Assembly: GCA_026708035.1 (NCBI GenBank)
Contig: JAPOVQ010000023.1
Location: 1 to 64,000 of the forward strand
Length of the DNA stretch: 64,000 nucleotides
DNA from: Chloroflexota bacterium
GTDB taxonomy: Bacteria > Chloroflexota > UBA11872
Direction of reading: 5' to 3'
Below the pieces are notes generated by a model. It was not told the origin of the DNA, searched no databases, and saw only the letters and a list, made by a program, of their open reading frames with translations. Positions 17,291 through 25,977 of the stretch are shown piece after piece (the stretch's first letter is position 1; every line of letters begins with the position of its first letter). Position numbers and translations under genes: made by a program.

Positions 17291-18646
17291 CTAGCCCGCC
17301 GGCCACATGGCGCCGGGATTGAGGCGCTGATCCGGATCGAAGGCCTGCTTGAGGGCGCGCATGGCGTCGAGCGTCGCCGGGGTCATGGCCTGCGAGACAA
17401 ATCCCCGCTTGACCCGGCCAAGCCCATGCTCGCCTGACAACACGCCGCCGGCGGCCAGCCCCACGTCGGCGATGACGCCCAGCATGGCGGCCGCCGCCTC
17501 GCGCTCCGGCGGGTCATTGGGGTCGTACAGCATGTTGGGGTGGAGCGTGCCGTCGGCGGCGTGGCCAAAGATGGCAATGGGGACGCCGCGGCGCTCGGCT
17601 TCGCCGCGGATGCGCGCGTAGGTGTCCGGCAACGCGCGGCGGGGCACGCAGATGTCCTCGCCGATCTTGGCGGGTCGAATGCGGCTCAGCGAGGCCGTGA
17701 GTCCGCGCCGCGCCGCCCACCAGCGCTCGGCGACGGTGGCGCCGACAACCTCCACGCCCGCGCTCTGCCGGTCCACGACTTCGAGGAGCAGCAGCTCGTC
17801 CGCCCGCACCGCTTCGGGCTCGCCGTCCAGTTCTACCAGCAGCACGGCGCCCGCGTCTTCGGGCAGTCCCCGCGGTCGCGCCCGCTCGATAGCCTGAATC
17901 GTCTGCGCGTCGAGAAACTCCAGCTTGGCGGGCACGAGGCCGGCCTCGAGTAGCGACGGCACGACGGCGAGCGCGTCCGTCGGAGTGTCGAAGGCCGCCG
18001 CGCGCACCGTCCGTGCCGGCGGCGGCTCGATGAGCCGCACCTCGATCCGGGTGACGATGCCGAGCGTGCCTTCCGAGCCGACCAGCGCGTCGACCACCGG
18101 GCCATCGGCCGGGCGGGCGGCCTCGATCACCTCACCGCGGGCCGTGACGGCGCGCAGGCGCGTGACGAAGTCGCGGGTCACGCCGTATTTGAATGCGCTG
18201 GCGCCCCCGGCGTTGGTGGCCACGTTGCCGCCAAGCGTGGAACCTGCTTCGGAGGATGGGTCGGGTGGGTAGCACAGGCCGTGCGCCGCCGCGAAGTCGC
18301 GAAACGCGTGGGTGACGACTCCGGGCTGGACGACCGCCCGACGCGCATCCGCATCAAACTCCTCGATCGCCTGCATGCGATTGGTGTCGATGACCAGGGA
18401 TTGCGGCGGCGGAACGGCGGAGGCCGCGAGGCTGGTGGCGCCGCCCCGCGCCAGGCAGGGAACGTCGGCGGCGACCGCCGCACGAACGAGCCGCCGGACC
18501 TCCGACTCGCTCTTCGGGAACGCCACGACGGCCGGTTGCCCGCGATAGCCCATCGTGGCGTCATAGGCATAGGTCCACAGGGCGTCCGGATCGTCGACGA
18601 CGTTGGCGGCGCCGACGACGGCGCGGGCGCGGGCGGCGAGGGTCAT
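17291..18646 (-). CDS. FAD-linked oxidase (GlcD / D-lactate dehydrogenase type)
   Basis: 451 residues from the ATG at 18646. The N-terminal half is the PCMH-type FAD domain (VAFPKSESEVRRLVRAA, then ARGGATSLAASAVPPPQSLVID and the GGNVATNAGGASAFKYGVTRDFV loop). The C-terminal half is the GlcD/D-lactate oxidase cap with FGHAADGTLHPNMLYD and GEHGLGRVKRGFV near the end. It oxidises a 2-hydroxy acid such as glycolate or D-lactate; I cannot tell which. No GlcE/GlcF or iron-sulfur partner is adjacent. The start at 18679 (TTG) is less likely. Confidence 0.9.
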   Translation of the reverse strand: MTLAARARAVVGAANVVDDPDALWTYAYDATMGYRGQPAVVAFPKSESEVRRLVRAAVAADVPCLARGGATSLAASAVPPPQSLVIDTNRMQAIEEFDADARRAVVQPGVVTHAFRDFAAAHGLCYPPDPSSEAGSTLGGNVATNAGGASAFKYGVTRDFVTRLRAVTARGEVIEAARPADGPVVDALVGSEGTLGIVTRIEVRLIEPPPARTVRAAAFDTPTDALAVVPSLLEAGLVPAKLEFLDAQTIQAIERARPRGLPEDAGAVLLVELDGEPEAVRADELLLLEVVDRQSAGVEVVGATVAERWWAARRGLTASLSRIRPAKIGEDICVPRRALPDTYARIRGEAERRGVPIAIFGHAADGTLHPNMLYDPNDPPEREAAAAMLGVIADVGLAAGGVLSGEHGLGRVKRGFVSQAMTPATLDAMRALKQAFDPDQRLNPGAMWPAG

Positions 18647-18706
18647 CGGCCGACCCTGCAATGGGAGTCCTGACAGCAAGCAAGCAATCCCGTCGCCACT
18701 TCCCTG

Positions 18707-18794
18707 TCATTCCGAACGAACGTGAGGAATCTAGAGCCTCTGGCCTCGCGGCCGGGGTCGGGCATCTGAGATTCCTCGCTGCGCTCGCAATGAC
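18707..18794. repeat. Inverted-repeat element, MITE-like
   Basis: GTCATTCCGA...GAGGAATCT at the left end and AGATTCCTCG...GCAATGAC at the right end are imperfect inverted repeats of about 26 bp around a 35-bp GC-rich centre. A half copy lies at 32855-32883. It resembles small non-autonomous repeats common in bacterial genomes. Confidence 0.7.
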
Positions 18795-18867
18795 ATCGGT
18801 AGGTCAGAAACGGCAAGGCTGGTACCTGCGGCGGCGCGCCCCACCACCCGGCCCGGTCGACGTTGTT

Positions 18868-18890
18868 GTTCGTATTTTGTATGGTATCGC
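18868..18890 (+). promoter_or_regulatory. Promoter-like AT-rich element, copy 2
   Basis: GTTCGTATTTTGTATGGTAT directly upstream of the ImmA-like gene; near-identical to 5434-5460. With TATGGT as the -10 box, transcription would start close to the GTG at 18892. Confidence 0.45.
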
Positions 18891-18930
18891 GGTGCACACG
18901 CATGGGACTTCCCGCCGGCGGATCAGCCAG

Positions 18931-19392
18931 ATGGCCGCACGGCTGCGCTTCATGCCCGGCGGATCGGGCTGGGCCCCAATCGTGGACGTGGCGGGGTACG
19001 CCGCCCAGCGCCGACTGGTGCGGCCGATCACGCTGTCGCTGCCTGCGGGAGTCGAGGCCGCGCTGATGCCGCGGCGGGCGCGGTTGCCGCTGCTGCTCCT
19101 GGGCGCGCACGCCCCGCCCGACTGGAAAAACGTCAGCGTGGCGCACGAACTCGGCCACCTGACCCTGCATCAGGGGCCGGCCGGCGTTCCTCATCCTCGG
19201 TCCACCAGCCGCCGAACGGAGTGGGAAGCCGACCAATTCGCCGTCGAGCTGCTGTTGCCGGACGTCCTCGTGGCGCGCTACGCGCTGAACGCGCACGGAC
19301 GCATTGACGACGTGGCGGCTCGGCTGGTCGTGCCTCCGGCGGTCCTGCGGCGGCGTCTCCGTGAGCTGAGTGCGGCTAGGACGCCTTCTTGA
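18931..19392 (+). CDS. ImmA/IrrE-type metallopeptidase
   Basis: 153 residues from the ATG at 18931; a GTG at 18892 would add 13 residues. The zinc site HELGHLTLH, preceded by NVSVA and followed by EWEADQFAVELLLP, is the hallmark of the ImmA/IrrE family, which cleaves repressors to trigger mobile-element or stress responses. In this family the Xre-type regulator is usually fused or adjacent; none is visible here, so the target is unknown. The N-terminal 70 residues are not recognisable. It converges with a small gene and overlaps its end by 17 bp. Confidence 0.8.
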   Translation: MAARLRFMPGGSGWAPIVDVAGYAAQRRLVRPITLSLPAGVEAALMPRRARLPLLLLGAHAPPDWKNVSVAHELGHLTLHQGPAGVPHPRSTSRRTEWEADQFAVELLLPDVLVARYALNAHGRIDDVAARLVVPPAVLRRRLRELSAARTPS

Positions 19393-19579
19393 GCAACGGC
19401 AGTCCGGTGCGCGGATTCTCCGAAACTTCGTAGCCCGCTGGCAGCTCGTCCAACACGCCGTCCTTCTCCGTTTGGGCGAAGAAATAGATCGTTTGCTGCC
19501 GCCCACCCCGCAAGGTCACGTCCCGCGAGTGCAGATAGTAGGTCTTGCCCGACTTCTGGCTGACTACGCTAAATGCCAC
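19376..19579 (-). CDS. Small conserved protein, unknown
   Basis: 67 residues: a basic, tyrosine-rich start (KSGKTYYLHSRDV), a central GGRQQTIYFFAQ and an end with GYEVSENPRTGLPLLKK. I recall similar short proteins in Chloroflexota and neighbouring phyla with no known role; the pattern is compact and conserved-looking, with no membrane segment. The start is the ATG at 19579. The 3' end overlaps the convergent ImmA-like gene by 17 bp. It is not part of the nearby BirA operon, which runs the other way. Confidence 0.6.
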   Translation of the reverse strand: MAFSVVSQKSGKTYYLHSRDVTLRGGRQQTIYFFAQTEKDGVLDELPAGYEVSENPRTGLPLLKKAS

Positions 19580-19666
19580 CGGCTGTCCCCCTCGTCGCCG
19601 TTCGCACGGATTCTACAGACCGCGACGGAGCATACTCGGAAACGATCGCTACAGAAAGTCCAACCA

Positions 19667-20482
19667 GTGCCGCCAGCGAATGCGCCCCGCCCTTCAGGCG
19701 AGCCCAGAGATCGATCCGTCCTGGACGCGGCGTGCATCTCCGTCGGACTGCGGCGGTGCGGCCACGATGTCGATGTGCGCTGCCATGACGTGGTGGACTC
19801 CACGCAGGATGTGGCGCGGGAGACCGTGCGTCAAGGGGCCGTTGGGCCGGTGTTGGTCGTCGCCCAACGGCAGTCCGGCGGACGCGGTCGCCGCGGCCGC
19901 CGCTGGCTGCACGCGCCGGGCGGGTTGGCGTTCACGATTGCCGTCGAGACGCCGCCCGACGCGTCGTCGGCCTGGCCGACCATGGCCGCGGCCCTTGGGA
20001 CGGCGCGCGCGATCGAGGCCCACACGGGCATCGCGCTCGGCATCAAGTGGCCGAACGACCTGGTGCATGGCGGACGCAAAGTGGGCGGCGTGCTGGCCGA
20101 GGCCCATGGACCGTGGTCGCTGGTGGGCGTGGGGCTCAACGTCAACAGCTCTCCGGGAGTGGCGGACGATACTCCGACGGCGTGCCTGGCGGAGATTGGC
20201 GGGGCCGCGCTGGACCTATCGGCGCTGCTGATCGAGCTGGCGGCGGCAATCGCGTGCGCGTTGGTGGCCGACCCAACCACGCGCCGGGCGCTGCAGCGGC
20301 CCTGGAACGAGTTGTCGGTGGTCCTGGGCGAACTGGTGTTCGTCAGCGGCCCGGACGGCCACGTCTACGGCCGCGTCGAGTCGCTGCCGGCCGACGGCAG
20401 TCTGCATCTGGCGCTGGGCGACGGGACCCGCCGCGTGATCACGACCGGGGACGTGTCCTTGCGCCTGGATCGGACCGGATGA
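19667..20482 (+). CDS. birA: Biotin--protein ligase (BirA catalytic type)
   Basis: 271 residues from the GTG at 19667, chosen because the frame upstream overlaps a minus-strand gene and the core homology begins at SVLDAACI. The ligase joins biotin to carboxylase carrier domains. GGRGRRGRRW is the biotinyl-AMP loop, KWPNDL the biotin contact, GGVLAEAHG follows, and the C-terminal small domain is present. There is no N-terminal HTH, so it is the monofunctional type and not a repressor. The TGA stop overlaps the ATG of the next gene (ATGA). Confidence 0.88.
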   Translation: MPPANAPRPSGEPRDRSVLDAACISVGLRRCGHDVDVRCHDVVDSTQDVARETVRQGAVGPVLVVAQRQSGGRGRRGRRWLHAPGGLAFTIAVETPPDASSAWPTMAAALGTARAIEAHTGIALGIKWPNDLVHGGRKVGGVLAEAHGPWSLVGVGLNVNSSPGVADDTPTACLAEIGGAALDLSALLIELAAAIACALVADPTTRRALQRPWNELSVVLGELVFVSGPDGHVYGRVESLPADGSLHLALGDGTRRVITTGDVSLRLDRTG

Positions 20483-23400
20483 CCCACACGCGCGCGCTGC
20501 ATTGGCTCGCGCTGGCGGCGGTGACCGGCCTGGCGCTCGCCCTGCGGCTGTTCGGACTGGACTGGGATCAGGGTCACCACCTGCACCCCGACGAGCGCTT
20601 CCTGAGCATCGTGCTCACCCAGATCCAGCCGCCGACCGACCTGGCGATGTACTTCGATCCCGCCGTGTCGACGTACAGCCCATTCAATCAGGGGATCGGC
20701 TTTTTCGTCTACGGCACGTTGCCGGTCTTCCTGGTCGATTGGCTGAGCCGGCTGCTGGGCATGCAGGGCTACGACCAGGCCTACCTGGTGGGCCGCGTGG
20801 CGTCGGCCATTGCCGACACCGGCACGGTGGTGCTGGTCTATCTGCTGGGACGGCGCCTGCTCGGCGCATGGCCCGGACTGCTGGCAGCCTTGCTGATGGC
20901 GCTTGCGGTCCACGCCATTCAGCTTTCCCACTTCTTCACAGTCGACACGTTTGCCACCTTCTTCAGCACCGCCGCGCTGTGGCTCCTGGTGCGCGCGGCC
21001 CACCAGCCCCGCTGGCTGGACCTCGGCATGCTTGGGCTGGCCATCGGGCTGGCGCTGGCGAGCAAGCTGAGCGCCGGGCTGCTGCTGGTCCTGGCGGCGG
21101 CATGGTGGGTGGCGCAGGGCTGGCGTGGCCGCAATCTGCGGTCGGGTCCGGCCGCCGCGGCGGCCTGGCTCGGTCGGGGCGTCCTGGTTGCCGTCGCGGC
21201 GGCCGTCGCGTTTCGGGTCGCACACCCTTACGCTTTTGCGTCCGCGTCCCCGCTGGACTGGCGGCTAGGCGAGCCATTCCTCAGCGCCGTATCCCAGCAG
21301 CAGGCGATCCAAACCGGGACCTATGACTGGCCGCCGGGCGTGCAGTGGGCCGGCACCGCTCCCTACCTGTTTCCGTTGGAGCAAATCGTGCGCTGGGGTG
21401 TGGGACCGGCGTTCGGCTTCGCCGCTCTCATCGGCATCGGCGCGTCCGTCGTAGTGCTGTGGCGCGGCGGCCGTCACCCGCTGGCCCTACCGCTGGCCTG
21501 GGCCGCGCTGACATTCGGCTACGGCGGGGCCCTGGTGCTCAAGACCATGCGCTATTTCCATCCACTCTATCCCGTGCTCGCGCTGGTGGCCGCGTGGGTG
21601 CTGGCCGAGATGTGGCGCCGGCGCCACCGCATCCCACGCATTCCCAGAAGGCTCGCGACCCGAGCCATCGTGATCGGTGGAGGTCTGTTGGTTGCCGCCA
21701 CCGCCGCGTGGGCGGCCGCGTTCATGCAGATCTACGCGCGCGAGCATCCGCGCGTGGAAGCGTCCGCCTGGATCCACGCCAACGTGCCCGCCGGCGACCA
21801 CGTGCTGACCGAGCACTGGGACGATCAGCTCCCGCTGGGGCTCCCCGGGCTGCCGCACGACCGCTACGCCTTTAGCCAGCTGCGCGTCTTCGATCGCGAG
21901 AACATCGACAAGCGCGGACATCTCATTCAAGCGCTCGGCGCCGCCGACGTCGTCGTGCTCTCCAGCGACCGCGGGGCGGCGACGATTCCCCGCATGCCGC
22001 AGCGATATCCGCTGGCGGGGCGCTACTACGACGCCCTCTGGGACGGGGCGCTGGGATTCCGGCTGGCCGCGCAGTTCGAGTCGCGGCCATCGCTCGGCCC
22101 GTGGACGATCGACGATGCGAGCGCCGAAGAGGCGTTCACGGTCTACGACCATCCGCGCGTCTCCGTGTTCCTCCGCGATGCGCCCGACATCGCCTCGCGG
22201 GTGGCGTCGAGCCTGGCGGAGGTCGACGAGCGCGGGGCCGTTGCGGTGCTGCCCAAGGAGTCGCAGTCAGCCCCAATCCTCCTGACCCCGGAAGCCGCCG
22301 CCGCCGTTAAGCGCGACGCCGAATGGCCCGACGTCTATCGCGAACGTCCGCTCGAGGGCTGGGCCGCGGTGCTGGCGTGGTACGGCGCTGGTCTGGCACT
22401 CACGCTGGCGCTCTGGCCGCTGCTGGCGCGGGCGCTCGGCGTGCTACCCGATGCCGGCTACGCAGCCGCGCGCGTGCTGGCGCCGGCGCTGGCGGTGCTC
22501 CCCGCCTGGTGGCTGGCCAGCGTGGGGCTGGCGCGCTTCGACACGCCGAGCATCGTCGGCGGCGCGGCCGCGCTGGCGCTGGTCGCCGCCGCGACGTGGT
22601 CTCGCGGCGGAAGGCCGTGGTCGGTGCTGATTCCGCGTCTGCGCACCGCGCTCATCGTCGAAGGCGTGTTCCTCGCCGCGTGGGCCGGGTTCCTGGCGCT
22701 GCGCGCGGCCAATCCCGATCTATGGCATCCCGTGTTCGGCGGCGAGAAGCCGATGGACTACGCCCATCTCAATGCCATCATCCGCACGCCCGCGTTCCCA
22801 CCGCACAACCCCTGGTACGCCGGGGGCCACCTGAACTACTACTACTTCGGCCACGTGCCGACGGCCGCGCTGAGCAAGGTCCTGGGCGTGCCGCCGGGCA
22901 CGGCCTACAACCTGGCGCTGGCCGGTTTCGCGGCGGCCATGGTTGCCGGAGTGTTTGCCGTGGGTCACGGCGTGTGGGCGCTGCTGCGGCGACCGGGTTG
23001 GCGGGCCGTGGCCGTCGGCGTCGCGGCGGTGCTGCTAGTCGTCGTGGCCGGCAACCTGCAGTCGGGTGTGCAGCTCGTGGAAATCGCGGGCGCCCATGCT
23101 GCCGACCCGGCGTCCGGATGGAGCGTTCTCGCGCAGATTCCGGCCACTATCGGCGGGAATCTGGGGGCCGACTACGACCTCTGGGCGCCCACACGGGTCA
23201 TTCCCGACACCGTCAACGAGTTTCCGTGGTTCACGTTCACCTACGGCGATCTTCACCCACATCTGATGAACCTGGCGGCGACGGCCGCGGCGCTCATGGG
23301 CGCACTGGCCCTGGTGGCGCTGGGCGAACGCCGGCGGAGGGGCGAGACGGTTCACTGGTTCTCCTGGGTGGCCGTGCTGGCGTTTCAGGCGCTCGTGCTA

Positions 23401-24726
23401 GGACTGCACCGAGTCACCAATCCGTGGGACTTTCCCACCTATCTGGTCGTGACACTGGCCACGCTGACCTACGGACTCTGGCGCGGGGGCGGATTGGGCG
23501 GGCGAACCGTCATCGCGCTGACGGCGGGGACCGCCGCGGCACTGGTGGCGGCAAGTCACCTGCTGTTCCTGCCGTTCCACCGGCACTACGTGGAGTTCTA
23601 CGGGGGCGTGATTCCCACCCCGCAAACCACGTCGGCGATTCAGTGGCTGCTCATCTTTGGGCTGCCGACCGCCATCGTGCTCACCCTGGCGGCGCGGACG
23701 GTCGCGCCGGCGTTGGCCGATCGTCTGCGCGGGAATGATCGCAGCGTTCCCGCCGCGGCCGCTGCCGTCCCGGCCCTGCTGGCGGTCGGGACGCTGGCAG
23801 CAGCGCTGGTTTGGGGCGCGGAGCCATGGTCCGCGCGCCTGTTGCTCGCGGGTCTCGTGGGAACGGTGGGCCTGGCGGCCTGGCGCGTGCGGGACCGGCC
23901 GCACATGCTCGTCCCACTCGTCCTCTTCGGCGCGGCGGCGCTGCTGACGGCGATACCGGAAGTGGTGGCCGTGCGGGACGACATCGGACGGCTCAACACG
24001 GTCTTCAAGTCCCACCTGCAGGCCTGGGTGCTCGCCGGGCTTGGAGCGGCGATTGCGTTGCCGCAGGTGGCGCGCGCGCTTTGGCGGCAACGATCGCCGC
24101 TGACCATGCCGCTGGGCGCGGGATGGGCCGTCGTGCTCGCCGGCATCCTGGCGGTGGCCCTGATCTACCCGGCGGCCGCGACCCCGCACAAGCTGAATCT
24201 CCGCATCCAGCCCCTGCCCGCCACGCTGGACGGCGAGGCCTTCATGGACGGCGGCGAAATCCTGGACGAGGGCAAGCCCGTGAGCCTGACGCCCGACTTC
24301 CGTGCGCTGACGTGGCTGCGGGACAACGTGACGGGCGCGCCGACCATCGTCGAAGCCCCGACCACGATCTATCGCTGGGGCGGTCGCGCGTCCGTCTACA
24401 CCGGCCTTCCCACGGTTGTCGGGTGGGACTGGCATGCGCGGCAGCAGCACTGGGGCTACGTGCACGCCGTGGACGCCCGGATCGACGACGTGCGGGAGCT
24501 GTTCGACACGCACAACCGTTTCCGCGCGCGCGCGCTGCTGGATCGGTATGGCGTGGATCTGATCTACGTCGGTCCGCTGGAGCGCGCACACCACGAAGGA
24601 CCCGCACTGACCAAGTTCGAGTCAATGGGCGACCTGGGCGTGACGCCGATTTATGCCGACGGCGACGTCACGATCTATCAAGTGGCCCCAGTGCCGGAGC
24701 GCCTGTTGACCGGACCGCGGGGATAG
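20479..24726 (+). CDS. Glycosyltransferase-like giant membrane protein with DUF2298
   Basis: 1415 residues with more than twenty predicted membrane helices. The first half resembles PMT/ArnT-type (GT39) transferases: an acidic loop HLHPDERF at residues 33-40 after helix 1, then repeated helices to residue 430 and a periplasmic region. The second half, from about 740, is the DUF2298 (Chlor_Arch_YYY) domain: PMDYAHLNA, PPHNPWYAGGHLNYYYFGH, PWFTFTYGDLHPHLMN and, after further helices, a soluble end that looks like a binding domain. GT39 enzymes transfer sugars from polyprenyl-phosphate donors outside the membrane, so I infer envelope glycosylation. Such giant two-part proteins are characteristic of Chloroflexota and some archaea. 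It starts within the birA stop codon. Confidence 0.85.
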   Translation: MTHTRALHWLALAAVTGLALALRLFGLDWDQGHHLHPDERFLSIVLTQIQPPTDLAMYFDPAVSTYSPFNQGIGFFVYGTLPVFLVDWLSRLLGMQGYDQAYLVGRVASAIADTGTVVLVYLLGRRLLGAWPGLLAALLMALAVHAIQLSHFFTVDTFATFFSTAALWLLVRAAHQPRWLDLGMLGLAIGLALASKLSAGLLLVLAAAWWVAQGWRGRNLRSGPAAAAAWLGRGVLVAVAAAVAFRVAHPYAFASASPLDWRLGEPFLSAVSQQQAIQTGTYDWPPGVQWAGTAPYLFPLEQIVRWGVGPAFGFAALIGIGASVVVLWRGGRHPLALPLAWAALTFGYGGALVLKTMRYFHPLYPVLALVAAWVLAEMWRRRHRIPRIPRRLATRAIVIGGGLLVAATAAWAAAFMQIYAREHPRVEASAWIHANVPAGDHVLTEHWDDQLPLGLPGLPHDRYAFSQLRVFDRENIDKRGHLIQALGAADVVVLSSDRGAATIPRMPQRYPLAGRYYDALWDGALGFRLAAQFESRPSLGPWTIDDASAEEAFTVYDHPRVSVFLRDAPDIASRVASSLAEVDERGAVAVLPKESQSAPILLTPEAAAAVKRDAEWPDVYRERPLEGWAAVLAWYGAGLALTLALWPLLARALGVLPDAGYAAARVLAPALAVLPAWWLASVGLARFDTPSIVGGAAALALVAAATWSRGGRPWSVLIPRLRTALIVEGVFLAAWAGFLALRAANPDLWHPVFGGEKPMDYAHLNAIIRTPAFPPHNPWYAGGHLNYYYFGHVPTAALSKVLGVPPGTAYNLALAGFAAAMVAGVFAVGHGVWALLRRPGWRAVAVGVAAVLLVVVAGNLQSGVQLVEIAGAHAADPASGWSVLAQIPATIGGNLGADYDLWAPTRVIPDTVNEFPWFTFTYGDLHPHLMNLAATAAALMGALALVALGERRRRGETVHWFSWVAVLAFQALVLGLHRVTNPWDFPTYLVVTLATLTYGLWRGGGLGGRTVIALTAGTAAALVAASHLLFLPFHRHYVEFYGGVIPTPQTTSAIQWLLIFGLPTAIVLTLAARTVAPALADRLRGNDRSVPAAAAAVPALLAVGTLAAALVWGAEPWSARLLLAGLVGTVGLAAWRVRDRPHMLVPLVLFGAAALLTAIPEVVAVRDDIGRLNTVFKSHLQAWVLAGLGAAIALPQVARALWRQRSPLTMPLGAGWAVVLAGILAVALIYPAAATPHKLNLRIQPLPATLDGEAFMDGGEILDEGKPVSLTPDFRALTWLRDNVTGAPTIVEAPTTIYRWGGRASVYTGLPTVVGWDWHARQQHWGYVHAVDARIDDVRELFDTHNRFRARALLDRYGVDLIYVGPLERAHHEGPALTKFESMGDLGVTPIYADGDVTIYQVAPVPERLLTGPRG

Positions 24727-24771
24727 GTCGGCCGCAGCGGCTAGAATTCGGCCTCACGCGAAGGAGGCCTC

Positions 24772-25122
24772 ATGGCCACATCCTTTCTGACCCGCGCCGT
24801 GCTGCAGCAGATTACGCAGCGGGTGCTGGCCAACATCATCGAGCAGCTCCCCCAGCGCATGGCGTCGGGGACCGAGCCGGGCGCCGCCGGTGACCGGGAG
24901 GCCGCCGAGCTACCGCGACTCAACGCCCTGGCCCTTTCTCAGCTTCAAACGCGCTTGGCGGAGTACGAGGCTCAGTTCGAGGCCATGGGCACGCGCATGG
25001 CCCGCATCGAGCGCGAGGTGGGATGGCGAACCACCGTGCGCATCGCCGGAGTCGGCGTGCTCGGCTTGGGTTTGGGCTTTCTGATCGCCGTGGCAGTGGG
25101 CGCGTTGGGGTGGATCGGATAG
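24772..25122 (+). CDS. Coiled-coil protein with C-terminal membrane helix, unknown
   Basis: 116 residues: an amphipathic helix (QITQRVLANIIEQLPQRM), a linker, a coiled coil (LNALALSQLQTRLAEYEAQFEAMGTRMARIEREV) and a single membrane segment near 91-113 (GVGVLGLGLGFLIAVAVGALG). The start ATG is preceded by GAAGGAGG, a strong ribosome site. It follows the DUF2298 gene by 45 bp and may be co-transcribed. I do not recognise the family. Confidence 0.65.
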   Translation: MATSFLTRAVLQQITQRVLANIIEQLPQRMASGTEPGAAGDREAAELPRLNALALSQLQTRLAEYEAQFEAMGTRMARIEREVGWRTTVRIAGVGVLGLGLGFLIAVAVGALGWIG

Positions 25123-25143
25123 GTCGGCTTCGGGCGCCAGCGA

Positions 25144-25473
25144 TCAGCCCTCGAGCGGCTCCCTCAGCCATGCCGGAATGTCCCGCGCCGCGTGCAGGAC
25201 CCTCCAAACATCGATGTCCGCCTCTCGCTCAACGTAGAACACCAGAAAGGGGAATTCCCCCACGACCCACGAGCGCAATCCGGGGATATTCAGCTCAAGC
25301 GCGTAGCGCGGCGAACCGGCTGCCGGGTGTTCTCCCATGCGGCGAAAGGCTTCCTCCAGCATGTCGATGAAGGCCAGCGCGACTGTCGACTGCGCCTCCG
25401 CTAGGTAATGCTCGACAGCCTCGTCCACATCGCTCCGCGCCCGCTCACGCAGGATGACAGGCTTTCGGGTCAC
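25144..25473 (-). CDS. parE: ParE/RelE-type toxin
   Basis: 109 residues of the RelE/ParE fold: ERARSDVDEAVEHYL at the start, AFIDMLEEAF and MGEHPAAGSPRY in the middle, then FPFLVFYVEREADIDVWRVLHAARDI. ParE toxins inhibit gyrase; RelE toxins cut ribosome-bound mRNA. The sequence pattern (HPxxGxPR and LHxARDI) favours ParE. The start overlaps the antitoxin stop by 4 nt. Confidence 0.88.
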   Translation of the reverse strand: MTRKPVILRERARSDVDEAVEHYLAEAQSTVALAFIDMLEEAFRRMGEHPAAGSPRYALELNIPGLRSWVVGEFPFLVFYVEREADIDVWRVLHAARDIPAWLREPLEG

Positions 25474-25709
25474 CCCTTACCGGCTTCGCGGACCCGATGG
25501 CGAAGCCGGTCGAAGTAGCCCGCGTCGGCGGTTCCTGCCGGCGGGGACGCCGCGCCCTCAAGGAGAAGGTCGTGCAGGCGCTGGAGATTGTGATCTTTGC
25601 GGATCAATTCGCGGACGTATTCGCTCGACGAGCTGTAGCCTCGCGACCTGACCTGCTGGTCCACGAAGGACTTGAGGGCCTGGGGAAGCGAAATGTTCAT
25701 CGTGCTCAC
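25470..25709 (-). CDS. parD: ParD-type antitoxin
   Basis: 79 residues: an N-terminal ribbon-helix-helix (MNISLPQALKSFVDQQV with GYSSSSEYVRELIRKD), followed by a disordered toxin-binding tail. This is the classical ParD layout and the DNA-binding half probably represses the operon. The ORF opens with GTG at 25709, but the ATG at 25700 fits the family better. Just upstream, on the minus strand, a TTTGCCAA repeat in tandem (25728-25745) may be the operator. Confidence 0.88.
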   Translation of the reverse strand: MSTMNISLPQALKSFVDQQVRSRGYSSSSEYVRELIRKDHNLQRLHDLLLEGAASPPAGTADAGYFDRLRHRVREAGKG

Positions 25710-25977
25710 AAGGCAACGCTATCCGCTTTGGCAAAGATTGGCAAAATGCCGCGTGATCCCCGGGGAACCGGAGATCCTGTACCGCAATTCGTCAGTCGTT
25801 GGCACTGCGCATCCAGGGGCTGACTATCCATTTGCCCGCCGTGGTCCAGCCAGTTGAGCTGACCACAACGGTGCGCGGCATGGCTGACGGATGGGTAGCC
25901 GCCGGCAATTCGACCGGGGTCAGCCGGCGAGCGCCCGGTTTCGAAATCGCGGCCCGAGCGCAAGGGCGCGCTGACCG

